Of a stretch of 64,000 nucleotides of DNA, positions 37,956 through 45,817 are shown in pieces (the stretch's first letter is position 1; the number at the start of each line of letters is the position of its first letter). The notes under the pieces were generated by a model, which saw only the letters and a list, made by a program, of their open reading frames with translations, was not told the origin of the DNA and searched no databases. The translations under genes and the position numbers were made by a program. Origin of the DNA: Mucilaginibacter segetis (GTDB lineage: Bacteria > Bacteroidota > Bacteroidia > Sphingobacteriales > Sphingobacteriaceae); NCBI RefSeq assembly GCF_016522075.1, contig NZ_JAEHFW010000001.1, forward strand, positions 1,240,001-1,304,000. The letters run 5' to 3'.

Positions 37956-38020
37956 AAGTTTCCTGCTTGCATACAGCAATAAATCAGGTTGTTACAATAA
38001 TTTACACACATATTTTTCAT
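37952..38020 (-). CDS. Cysteine-rich leader peptide of the sulfate operon
   Basis: A 22-codon frame, ATG at 38020 and TGA at 37952. Cysteine is at codons 5, 9, 15 and 16, the last two as TGC TGT in tandem; four Cys in 22 is far above the general rate. It begins MKNMCVNYCNN. The stop codon is the first part of an 8-base antiterminator arm. It precedes by 90 bases the first gene of the cysteine-supplying sulfate assimilation operon. I infer a ribosome-stalling leader peptide read out by Cys-tRNA level. Confidence 0.65.
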   Translation of the reverse strand: MKNMCVNYCNNLIYCCMQAGNL

Positions 38021-38182
38021 GTCTACATTTTATTTACGCTTCAAATATATATATATACTATGGAATTAGTAGAATTTATTTGAAAAAGAATTACAACACC
38101 ATAGAGAATCCTCTCCGCCCGGGATTAAATTATTTTTTCATGGAGTTATTTTTCATTGGTTTAACGTGTTGTCAAAACGTTC

Positions 38183-38443
38183 TGTCATATTGAGCGACAG
38201 CGAAATATCTTATAAAGCGAATAACCAGCGTTTACGATTTCTCACTGTAGTTCGAAATGACAAGCAGGTTTAACGCATTGTCATATTGAGCGACAGCGAA
38301 ATATCTTATACAAGCGAATAACCAGCGTTTAGGATTTCTCACTATCGTTTGAAATGACAAGCAGGTTTAACGTTCTGTCATATTGAGCGACAGCGAAATA
38401 TCTTAATAATGTTCAAGATTTCTCACTATCGTTCGAAATGACA
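38183..38443. repeat. Three tandem copies of an 80-base palindromic repeat
   Basis: Copies at 38183-38262, 38279-38359 and 38376-38443 each begin TGTCATATTGAGCGACAGCG and end with GAAATGACA, so each is an imperfect long inverted repeat. The third has a 13-base shorter loop. Spacers are 16 bases each and nearly identical (AGCAGGTTTAACG). The period is 96-97 bases. These are REP/BIME-like intergenic repeats downstream of the decarboxylase gene; no gene is present between 38050 and 38507. Confidence 0.9.
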
Positions 38444-38507
38444 AGTAGAATTCCCCGGCAGAGAGAAATTTATTGAAATCTCCCTTTTCGGGGAGACTTA
38501 TAGAGGA

Positions 38508-39905
38508 CTAAGCTGTAGTGTAACCTAATATCTTTAACACTTGCTTACTGTTTTGCTCTTCGCCAAATACCTCGAAGTTAAAGGTCTCATCGCGGTTGCG
38601 GCGTATGATCACATGCTTAGGCGATGGAAGCAGGCAATGGTGTATGCCACCATATCCGCTCAATACTTCCTGGTAGGCACCCGTGTTAAAAAAGCCCAGG
38701 TATTGTACCTTACGTGTTTTTGGCATAAATACGCTATTCATATGTGCTTCCTGGTTATAATAATCCTGTCCGTCGCAGGTAATACCGCCTAAGTTAACCC
38801 GCTCGTATTCACTATCCCAGTTATTTACCGGCAGCAGAATGTATTTTTGGTTCAGCGCCCATACATCCGGCAGATTAGTAATGAATGATCCGTCAAGCAT
38901 TAGCCATTTTTCGCGGTCGTTTTGCTGTTTACGTCCCAGTACCTTATATAAGATACCCGAGGCTTCTGCAACAGTATATTTACCAAATTCAGTAATAATA
39001 TCCGGTTCTTCGGTATCGTTCTCGGCACATATCTCTTTAATACGGCTTACTATCTCGTTGATCATGTATTCATAATCAAAATCGAATACCAGCGAATCTT
39101 TAAAAGGCATACCGCCGCCAATGTCTAAAGTATCCAGCGCGGGATTCACCTTTTTGAATTTGCAATAAAGCGTAACGTATTTTTCCAGCTCGTTCCAGTA
39201 ATAAGGCGTATCAGATATCCCTGAGTTGATAAAGAAATGGAGGAGTTTTACCTGAAAATTAGGGTTCTTCTCTACTTTGCTATGGTAAAAATCTATCACA
39301 TCCTCCATACGTACGCCCAAACGCGAAGTATAAAATTGCGAATTTGGCTGCTCTTCCGCCGCTATACGTATGCCGAGGTTGCACGGAGTGTCCATCTCTA
39401 TCTCGTCATCGTACAGGTTAAATTCCTCTTTATTATCAAGCACGGGGATAATATTCTTAAACCCGTCATGCAGCATATCAATAATATATTGCTTGTACTG
39501 GAAGGTTTTAAACCCGTTACAGATAACAGTGATGTCTTTTTTCACAGCGCCTTTTTTCTCCAGCGCGTCTACCATAGGCATGTCAAAGGCCGACGATGTT
39601 TCCAGGTGGATATCATTTTTTAAAGCTTCTTCAACAATATGTTTAAAGTGCGAGCTTTTTGTGCAATAGCAGTATTTGTAACTGCCGCGGTAATTATTTT
39701 TAATGATGGCCTGCTGAAAAAGCAGCTTGGCCTGCTGTATTTTTTTACTGATAAGCGGCAGATAAGTAAAACGCAGGGGCGTGCCATACGTTTCTATCAT
39801 TTCCATTAAATTAAGATCATGAAAATATAATTCATCCTCTATTATCTCGAAACCTTCCTGCGGAAAACCTACACTCAGATCAAGAAATTCCTGGTAACTC
39901 TGCAT
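38508..39905 (-). CDS. speA: Bacteroidota-type arginine decarboxylase
   Basis: A 465-residue fold-III PLP decarboxylase of the alanine racemase-like class. The PLP lysine is Lys83 in YCYCTKSSHF, the phosphate loop is LDIGGGMPF, and FFNTGAYQEVLSGYGGIHHC provides the second-subunit residues. Length and these blocks match the short arginine decarboxylase of Sphingobacteria and Flavobacteria, not the 630-residue E. coli SpeA. It makes agmatine, the first step to putrescine. It is followed by the tandem repeats and stands next to ctlX, in an arginine/citrulline neighbourhood. Ornithine or diaminopimelate substrates are less likely. Confidence 0.88.
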   Translation of the reverse strand: MQSYQEFLDLSVGFPQEGFEIIEDELYFHDLNLMEMIETYGTPLRFTYLPLISKKIQQAKLLFQQAIIKNNYRGSYKYCYCTKSSHFKHIVEEALKNDIHLETSSAFDMPMVDALEKKGAVKKDITVICNGFKTFQYKQYIIDMLHDGFKNIIPVLDNKEEFNLYDDEIEMDTPCNLGIRIAAEEQPNSQFYTSRLGVRMEDVIDFYHSKVEKNPNFQVKLLHFFINSGISDTPYYWNELEKYVTLYCKFKKVNPALDTLDIGGGMPFKDSLVFDFDYEYMINEIVSRIKEICAENDTEEPDIITEFGKYTVAEASGILYKVLGRKQQNDREKWLMLDGSFITNLPDVWALNQKYILLPVNNWDSEYERVNLGGITCDGQDYYNQEAHMNSVFMPKTRKVQYLGFFNTGAYQEVLSGYGGIHHCLLPSPKHVIIRRNRDETFNFEVFGEEQNSKQVLKILGYTTA

Positions 39906-40024
39906 TTATTAAAATTTTGGCAAAAATGTAATTTTTAAACGGGAATATTAACAATTTGTTGGCACAAATTTATTGTTGTAATGTAATTTGTTTGATGGGA
40001 AGATAATAGGTATTGCCATTATTT

Positions 40025-40951
40025 TTATTCATCTTTCTTCAACTCCGGTAAATGCACCTCGGCCATCATGCAGCGGGCGCTGCCGCCACCGTTGGTTTCA
40101 ATGGCATTAATATCCGCGTAAACTAACCTGCCGTATTGTTCTAACTGCATTCGCTGTTCCCCGGTTAACGACTCGTATGCGGTTTGCGACATCACGATCA
40201 GGGTTTCTCCATCTTTGTTTTTTACCTCCAGCATATTCCCTGCAAATTGATTCATTTGCTCAAAACTGATGTCGATGATTTGTTTTTCTGTTTCCTGCAA
40301 ACAACGGATCACAGCATCTTTTTCTGATGTATCGTTTATCGCATCCAGACAAATTACCGAAAATCTGGAACCCATGCACATCATCACGTTGGTATGGTAA
40401 ACGGGAATATCATTTTGGTCGTGCGCGTAAAAACAGACCGCTCTATATCCCGTTTGCGCGCAAAAGTCATTAAGTACTTCTTTATCCGTACGTGGGGAAA
40501 GGCAGGCGTAAGCTATTCTATGGTCCCTGTCCAGTACCATGCTGCCCGTTCCTTCTAAAAATTTACCTTCCGCCTCGTGGTGACTCAGATCTATTACATG
40601 TTCTATATAAAAATTATCCTGCAATTGGATGATGATATCTTCCCGGCGTTCCAGCCGACGGTTCTCAGCCAGCATAGGATATAGAAACACTTCGCCGTTA
40701 TCATGGAAAGTTACCCAGTTGTTCGGAAAGATAGAATCCGGACTATGTGGCACCAGCGTATCATTAAACACGGTTACATCTACTCCATTTTGCCGCAGAG
40801 TATTTACAAACGCATCGAACTCGCGAAGTGCCCGCTGCTGTACCCTTTGCGGATCATCATCCATATTCTGGAACGCGTTGCTTTCCGCCGTTTGTTCGTT
40901 AAACCCGAAATCAACTGGTCTTATCATCAGTATATGCGAGGTGGCTTGCAT
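40025..40951 (-). CDS. ctlX: Citrulline-utilisation hydrolase, CtlX type
   Basis: A 308-residue penta-propeller guanidino/ureido hydrolase. It starts HILMIRPVDFGFN and has DSIFPNNWVTFH, LEGTGSMVLD, YHTNVMMCMG, FAGNMLEV and the catalytic Cys in TNGGGSARCMMAEVHL. This is the CtlX branch of the arginine deiminase superfamily, tied to citrulline or arginine breakdown in Bacteroidota. It is 73 bases before the decarboxylase in map order but on the same strand and upstream of it in transcription (119 bases apart). Confidence 0.88.
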   Translation of the reverse strand: MQATSHILMIRPVDFGFNEQTAESNAFQNMDDDPQRVQQRALREFDAFVNTLRQNGVDVTVFNDTLVPHSPDSIFPNNWVTFHDNGEVFLYPMLAENRRLERREDIIIQLQDNFYIEHVIDLSHHEAEGKFLEGTGSMVLDRDHRIAYACLSPRTDKEVLNDFCAQTGYRAVCFYAHDQNDIPVYHTNVMMCMGSRFSVICLDAINDTSEKDAVIRCLQETEKQIIDISFEQMNQFAGNMLEVKNKDGETLIVMSQTAYESLTGEQRMQLEQYGRLVYADINAIETNGGGSARCMMAEVHLPELKKDE

Positions 40952-41057
40952 AATGCAACATTACAGTTTTTAACCTGCAACGGCAATATGGAGGGCGTAG
41001 ATTTCTGCTAAAATAAACCGTCATATTTGAGCTGATCTTATGCAGATCAATTGTTGG

Positions 41058-41264
41058 TTAATCGGCCTTATAATCTAAGATATCTCCGGGTTTGCAATTA
41101 AGTTCGCGGCATATAGCGTTGATCGTATCAAAACGTACTCCTTTTACTTTTCCCGTTTTGAGTAATGAAAGATTGGTCATGCTGATGCCCAGGCGCTCTG
41201 CCAGTTCTTTTAATGACATTTTATTTTTTGCCATTTCCACATCCAGATTCACGATGATAGCCAT
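41058..41264 (-). CDS. Small XRE-family HTH regulator
   Basis: A 68-residue helix-turn-helix protein of the YozG type (SLKELAERLGISMTNLSLLKTGKVKGVRFDTI), consisting of little beyond the DNA-binding domain. It overlaps the stop of the DUF2975 gene by one base (TAATG), so the membrane protein and regulator are translated together. XRE-DUF2975 pairs recur in Firmicutes and Bacteroidota. It probably binds the palindrome at 41882-41907 and controls its own operon. Confidence 0.88.
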   Translation of the reverse strand: MAIIVNLDVEMAKNKMSLKELAERLGISMTNLSLLKTGKVKGVRFDTINAICRELNCKPGDILDYKAD

Positions 41265-41881
41265 TATACAAACTCTCCGTTCTCTTTTTGTAGTTCAAAA
41301 CCATATTTAAATACGTCGGCCATTATGTAAATAACAGCGCCTAATATAAGCCCTGTAAAACTTTGTTCCCAAACCATATTCATCATGTTCATATCTTTTA
41401 CGCTTGTTTTTAAAATTATAGCGATACTAATGCCCAACAGAATATTTAATACCGTAAATGAGGCAAAGCATAGCGCCGTTATTTTAAGGCGACGTACATT
41501 ATCATAGGTAAAAGGCATACTTTGTTTTATAGTTTCAAAAAATTTCCGCAACTGATAGATAATGCACATTACCAAAGTTTCAAAGGCGAAAAAGAAGAAA
41601 TAAGCCGTAGTAATATTCCAAAAGGTATTTTGTAAATGCATACGTAAAATAGCCTGATCGGGCTGCAAGGTAATATTATCCGAATATGGGGTAAGTGATT
41701 CAAGTTTAATGGTTTCAGCTTCCAGCGGGTATTTAACCGGATGGCTGAACTCGGTAAAATCACTTGTGCAAACCTTCCACGTAAGCATGCTGAATGCAAT
41801 TATGGCTAATATGATATTTACATACCAAATCACATTTAATAAAATTCTGATGGTTGTTAAAAGCCATGATGTCGTTTTCAT
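41264..41881 (-). CDS. DUF2975 membrane protein
   Basis: A 205-residue protein with four hydrophobic segments (about residues 12-32, 82-108, 130-155, 172-195) that matches DUF2975. In such pairs the membrane protein is thought to work with the small XRE regulator, but the signal is unknown. It is the first gene of the two-gene unit, with its ATG directly beside an operator-like palindrome. Confidence 0.85.
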   Translation of the reverse strand: MKTTSWLLTTIRILLNVIWYVNIILAIIAFSMLTWKVCTSDFTEFSHPVKYPLEAETIKLESLTPYSDNITLQPDQAILRMHLQNTFWNITTAYFFFFAFETLVMCIIYQLRKFFETIKQSMPFTYDNVRRLKITALCFASFTVLNILLGISIAIILKTSVKDMNMMNMVWEQSFTGLILGAVIYIMADVFKYGFELQKENGEFV

Positions 41882-41934
41882 ATTTGTATCATTTTATTGA
41901 TACAAATATATAAGCAATAATTATAAAACAAAAA
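41882..41934 (-). promoter_or_regulatory. Promoter and palindromic operator of the DUF2975-XRE unit
   Basis: ATTTGTATCA (41882-41891) and TGATACAAAT (41898-41907) form a perfect 10-base inverted repeat around six bases. On the minus strand TATATTTG (41910-41903) is a TAnnTTTG -7 element that overlaps the palindrome. TTTTTG (41934-41929) supplies the -33 TTG after an 18-base gap, the expected spacing. A protein on the palindrome would block the promoter; the XRE product is the natural candidate. Confidence 0.65.
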
Positions 41935-41960
41935 TTATTTTATGTTTTACATAAAATAAT

Positions 41961-43409
41961 TTAATTAATAACCTTGGCTCTCATCAGTGGCATGCTCATG
42001 CAATGGAAACCACCCCGCGCTCTTGACAGTTCTGCCGATGGCATTAATATCAGGGTATCGGTAAGAGTTTGCGGCTCTAAATCGCCATTTTCGAATTTTT
42101 GCAGCAACTCGGTCACTTTAATAACAGTAAACCCCTTCTGGCGGAATGCCTCAACGGTTTTGTCATTCCTGTCATAACCTAAAACAACACCTTCTTTTAC
42201 TGCAAGCAGGTTACACGAGTCTGTCCATTGTTCGCGGGCATCAAACGGAAACACGTTATTGCCCGAATAAATAAATTGTGTGGGCTCTTTGCTTTTCAGA
42301 TCGTTTTGGCTGATATCATTAAGCAGATCCTCTAAAGAATCAAAAACTTTGGGTTTATGCCCCTTAGTGAATTGTACGATCTCTGGCTTATCCTTACTTT
42401 TTTTATCCGCAAAAAAAGCGATGGGTTCATCTTCGGGTTGCGCGGGCTCGGCAATAGCCAGTGAGCGCAACAAAACCCAAACGTTACGTTTTACCTGCGT
42501 AAACACGGTATCAATATGCATATAATCCCGCTTATGCGGAATTTTTACAATGGTAACCTTGTTAACCACATTATGCTCAAACAATAGTTTAATAGCCTCG
42601 TTAGCGCCGCTTACTGATGTGCGCTCGCTGCAGCCGATGATAAGGTGTTGCGGGCTTACCATCATCACATCGCCACCTTCTAAAGTAGTTTTTTCTTCAT
42701 CCTCTTCTCCCGGGCGTAAAAAATGCTGAACGGTTTCTGGTATTTCGAGGATGTGTTCACGATACGGAGCAAACAACGGGTGATTAAAGAAAATATATTT
42801 TACCAGCATGGTTTCCCGTGCACGCGCCTTTTTCGCAGGCTTATTCAGCAGCATGTGGTTATTTATAGCAATGCCGATATCCCTCGAAAATATCATGTTA
42901 GGGATAGGGGCGAATATCATCTCATCATCATTCAGCGACCCGGATATAAATATCTTAGCCAGTTCAACCGGGTCGGTATCTATCAGTTGCAGTTGCAGGC
43001 GATAGGTACAGCTTTCAATGGCGCAAACCGAGGCGACCAGTTTTTTGCGGATATCAGGCTGTTCTAAAATGTCGCTGAGTAGGGTTTGTATCTCAATTAC
43101 TTTTCCTGACGAATGAAAATCAGGATGATCGGGTTTAAAAAAACTGCGGTCGTTTGCCGGGTCGTTAAGCTCGTTAAGGCGACCTCTTATCTTTTCAGGA
43201 TCCAGGAAATAAAGCAGTAGTTTTATATAATGGTCATATTCTTCACGACGCATCGTATCCAGATGTACGATATCCTCAAAAAGCCAGTCCTGCGCTTTTG
43301 AGGGAACTACTTTACCCAACCCACTATCCGGACTATGTATAAGCAGCACACGCAGGTCGCCAATTTCAGAAGTTACATCAAGTTTAAAATCGTCATTCTT
43401 AAGTATCAT
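41961..43409 (-). CDS. Arginine deiminase-family protein
   Basis: A 482-residue guanidino-modifying enzyme. Motifs of arginine deiminase are present: PNMIFSRDIG, LEGGDVMMV, HIDTVFTQV and the catalytic Cys in SRARGGFHCMSMPL near the C-terminus. It is longer than ArcA (about 410) with an insert around residues 300-370 (EPAQPEDEP and following acidic/lysine stretch). It likely converts arginine to citrulline and ammonia, feeding CtlX. Separated from its partner genes by the XRE-DUF2975 unit. Confidence 0.85.
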   Translation of the reverse strand: MILKNDDFKLDVTSEIGDLRVLLIHSPDSGLGKVVPSKAQDWLFEDIVHLDTMRREEYDHYIKLLLYFLDPEKIRGRLNELNDPANDRSFFKPDHPDFHSSGKVIEIQTLLSDILEQPDIRKKLVASVCAIESCTYRLQLQLIDTDPVELAKIFISGSLNDDEMIFAPIPNMIFSRDIGIAINNHMLLNKPAKKARARETMLVKYIFFNHPLFAPYREHILEIPETVQHFLRPGEEDEEKTTLEGGDVMMVSPQHLIIGCSERTSVSGANEAIKLLFEHNVVNKVTIVKIPHKRDYMHIDTVFTQVKRNVWVLLRSLAIAEPAQPEDEPIAFFADKKSKDKPEIVQFTKGHKPKVFDSLEDLLNDISQNDLKSKEPTQFIYSGNNVFPFDAREQWTDSCNLLAVKEGVVLGYDRNDKTVEAFRQKGFTVIKVTELLQKFENGDLEPQTLTDTLILMPSAELSRARGGFHCMSMPLMRAKVIN

Positions 43410-43486
43410 AAATAGGGGGTGTGATGAATAACAAAGCTATTATTTTTAAGTCATAAGTTAATCACCAATACTATTACAGATAATTA

Positions 43487-44647
43487 TTATTGGCGGTTAA
43501 ATACTGCCAGCATGTTTTCTAAAGCTTTTTCCGAATGCATGCGGCCGCCGTTTTCAAGCGAAATTAGTGCTGCAATTGCTGTTCTTTTACGCATACCTGT
43601 TTCATAAAAAGCTATAGCTTGTTGTAAAGTGTCCAGTTGATCGGATGTTAAACATTCGCTCAGTTCCAAAGCATCCAGCATGGCCGAGTTTGCGCCTTCT
43701 CCTGCAAAAGGCGGCATAAGATGCGCGGCATCGCCAAGCATGGTTAAATTAGGCAACGGTTCCCAGGTTTGGTTTACAGGAACACAATAAATAGGACGCG
43801 GTATAATCGGCATGGCGGCATTTTCAAATATTTCATACCATAACTGGCTCCATCCGTAATATTCTTTTTTAAACCAGTCTAACATCTGCGTGCGGTCGGT
43901 ATAATTTAAGCCGCTGTTTACCGCCCAATATTCATCGGGTTTAAAACTGGCGTAAAAACCTATACCATCATCGCCCTTTTGGCCACCCAGCAGGCATTTA
44001 TTATCTCCGAAGGCCATTATTTTGCCGCCTTTAAGCAACTTATAAATAAGCGGGGCTGTTTTCTCAGCATCAGGAATGTTGATCTCCAGCATAGTTATTC
44101 CCGAATAAATGGCTTTAATGTCTGTAATGTAAGGGCGAATTTTGGAGTTGGCTCCGTCTGCCCCGATAACAATATCCGCGTAAGCAACCGAACCGTTTTT
44201 AAATTTTAGCAGCCAGCCTTCATCCTGCGCATTCATCGAAATTAAACTACTGTCCCACACAACCGTTTCCGGAAGTAACGACTCTAATAATATTTTTCTT
44301 AAGGCAGCCCGGTCTATTTCCGGGTTAAAATATCCGCCCTTAGGGTCTGTATTAATTTCGGTGTCGTGGTCACTGAAAAATATTTCTGCACGTTCATTTA
44401 CAACGATCTTTTTATCGGCTCCAACTTTAACATACTTTTTAAACTCATCTGTAAGGTTGGCCTTGTGCAAAGCAGCCATGCCGGATGCTTCGTGCATATC
44501 CAGTGGGGCGCCTGTCACACGGGCATCTTTATTCAGGTCTCGTTCATACACTTTTACATTTACACCTTTGAGCTGTAAAAGTCTTGCAAGGGTTAGTCCT
44601 CCCGGTCCGCCCCCTGCAATTGCTATCTGTTTGTTTTGAATAAGCAT
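43487..44647 (-). CDS. Tet(X)-like FAD-dependent monooxygenase
   Basis: A 386-residue class A flavoprotein monooxygenase. The FAD loop AGGGPGGLTLARLLQ (11-25), VYERD, the RAALRKILL segment, and GDAAHLMPPFAGEGANSAMLDAL near residue 300 follow Tet(X) block by block (Tet(X) has GDAAHLMPPFAGQGVNSG). Tet(X) hydroxylates tetracyclines; chromosomal relatives in Bacteroidota need not. Here Gly and Asp substitutions in the substrate loops leave the substrate open. It is one base after a second FAD monooxygenase, with an AraC-type regulator upstream. Confidence 0.88.
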   Translation of the reverse strand: MLIQNKQIAIAGGGPGGLTLARLLQLKGVNVKVYERDLNKDARVTGAPLDMHEASGMAALHKANLTDEFKKYVKVGADKKIVVNERAEIFFSDHDTEINTDPKGGYFNPEIDRAALRKILLESLLPETVVWDSSLISMNAQDEGWLLKFKNGSVAYADIVIGADGANSKIRPYITDIKAIYSGITMLEINIPDAEKTAPLIYKLLKGGKIMAFGDNKCLLGGQKGDDGIGFYASFKPDEYWAVNSGLNYTDRTQMLDWFKKEYYGWSQLWYEIFENAAMPIIPRPIYCVPVNQTWEPLPNLTMLGDAAHLMPPFAGEGANSAMLDALELSECLTSDQLDTLQQAIAFYETGMRKRTAIAALISLENGGRMHSEKALENMLAVFNRQ

Positions 44648-44648
44648 G

Positions 44649-45773
44649 TTAAAAAGCGGTAGTTTGTGTGTATCTTTTGCGGATAGCTTCTTCTGTTCTC
44701 GGGATAAAGTTTTCCCTCACATTAAATTCAGCTTTGGCTTGTACTTCCTCAATAAAGGGTCGCAGTTCCTTATTATAATCACGAAACGCCGCTTCAAAGT
44801 CTCCATTGTGTTTTTGTAAAGCATCCGCTAAGGCTGCCGCGCCGCTTATAGATAATGAAGCCCCCATCCCCGCAGCAGGCGAAGCACAATAACCCGCATC
44901 ACCTACCAATGCTACGCGGCCCTTGGTCCACGACGGCATTTTTATCTGGCAAAATTTATCGAAATAAAAGTTTCCGCTATGTTTTATTTCCTCTAATAAT
45001 TCTTCGGTCCGCCAACTTTGCCCTGCAAACTGTTGCAGAATTATGTTCTTCTGTTCTTCTGCATTACGATAATTGTTAGCGATCTCTTTTTCTGAATTAA
45101 AACAGAAAATTACATCTGTTTTGTTATTGTAAGCATTAAGCATAATGGCTTTATCGGGTACAGCAAACGCCTGCATGGTTTTTTGTTTGATCAGTAATTT
45201 ATTTACAATGCTGATAGAAAAATAGGCACCTAAAAAATGCGAATACTCGCTTTCCTGTCCAAAGGATAATTTTCGTACTGCCGAATGTATGCCATCGCAG
45301 CCTATCACCAGGTCAAACGCGCGCTTCGGCCCCTTTTTAAAGGTGGTTAGTATATTGTCTTTTGTTTCGGTTAATGCGGTTATGCTGTTATCGAAAATAA
45401 ACTCAACATTATTTTTTAGCTTATTAAACAGGATGTGTACAAATTTATCCCGCTCAATTTCAATATCATCATCCTGGTGTTCATCGTTCGCGCTTTTTAA
45501 TGATATTGAACCTTCTGTTATATCCTGCGCATTTTTAAATTCTATCATTTCTACCTGGAGCCGGTGTGCTTGTAGCTGCTCATAAATCCCCATGCGTTTA
45601 ACAATATCTACGGTTACGCCGCGAATGTCAATAGCCGCACCCGCTGTGCGGAGTTCCTTCGCTATTTCAACCACTGTTACACGGAATCCTAATTGGTTCA
45701 TCCAATAAGCTGTTGAAAGCCCGGCCATGCTTGCGCCCGAGATAAGTATGTTTGTTGTTTTTGATAATTCCAT
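44649..45773 (-). CDS. FAD-dependent aromatic-type monooxygenase
   Basis: A 374-residue PHBH-fold flavoprotein. ISGASMAGLSTAYWMNQLGF binds FAD, DIRGVTVDIVKRMG and VIGCDGIHSAVRK are the family's middle blocks, and VALVGDAGYCASPAAGMGASLSI is the GD motif. Substrate unknown; relatives act on phenols, polyketides and antibiotics. Together with the Tet(X)-like enzyme downstream and the AraC gene upstream (44 bases) it forms an oxidative modification unit. Confidence 0.88.
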   Translation of the reverse strand: MELSKTTNILISGASMAGLSTAYWMNQLGFRVTVVEIAKELRTAGAAIDIRGVTVDIVKRMGIYEQLQAHRLQVEMIEFKNAQDITEGSISLKSANDEHQDDDIEIERDKFVHILFNKLKNNVEFIFDNSITALTETKDNILTTFKKGPKRAFDLVIGCDGIHSAVRKLSFGQESEYSHFLGAYFSISIVNKLLIKQKTMQAFAVPDKAIMLNAYNNKTDVIFCFNSEKEIANNYRNAEEQKNIILQQFAGQSWRTEELLEEIKHSGNFYFDKFCQIKMPSWTKGRVALVGDAGYCASPAAGMGASLSISGAAALADALQKHNGDFEAAFRDYNKELRPFIEEVQAKAEFNVRENFIPRTEEAIRKRYTQTTAF

Positions 45774-45817
45774 TTTTTGTCTTTATTAGTTCGACAAAAT
45801 TCAGGAATACGGCACGT

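Larger units (their letters stand above)
37887..38049 (-). promoter_or_regulatory. Leader region of the sulfate operon: promoter element and cysteine attenuator
   Basis: A TATATTTG -7 element (38049-38042, TAnnTTTG type) would start a leader of about 170 bases; no matching TTG was seen at -33. In order come the Cys-rich frame (38020-37952), arm 2 TGACTGAA (37954-37947), arm 3 TTCAGTCA (37918-37911) and the terminator. Arms 2 and 3 are perfect 8-base complements. Arm 3 takes the last three bases of the terminator's left arm plus its loop, so the two structures exclude each other. A ribosome at the leader stop hides arm 2 and favours termination; a ribosome held at the Cys-Cys codons 18 bases earlier leaves arm 2 free. 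The mechanism is inferred from the layout. Confidence 0.6.

Noticed and set aside
37940..38000. Resemblance of the sulfate leader to a SAM-II riboswitch (TGATTT, TGCAAGC, GCTAAT blocks)
   Set aside because: The closing stem does not pair in the SAM-II register (only CCTG/CAGG with the wrong loop), and the distance to GCTAA is too long. The Cys-rich frame with matched antiterminator explains the region better.
38183..38443. CRISPR-like array
   Set aside because: Only three units, the repeats are 68-81 bases and palindromic, the spacers are identical rather than unique, and no cas genes are near.
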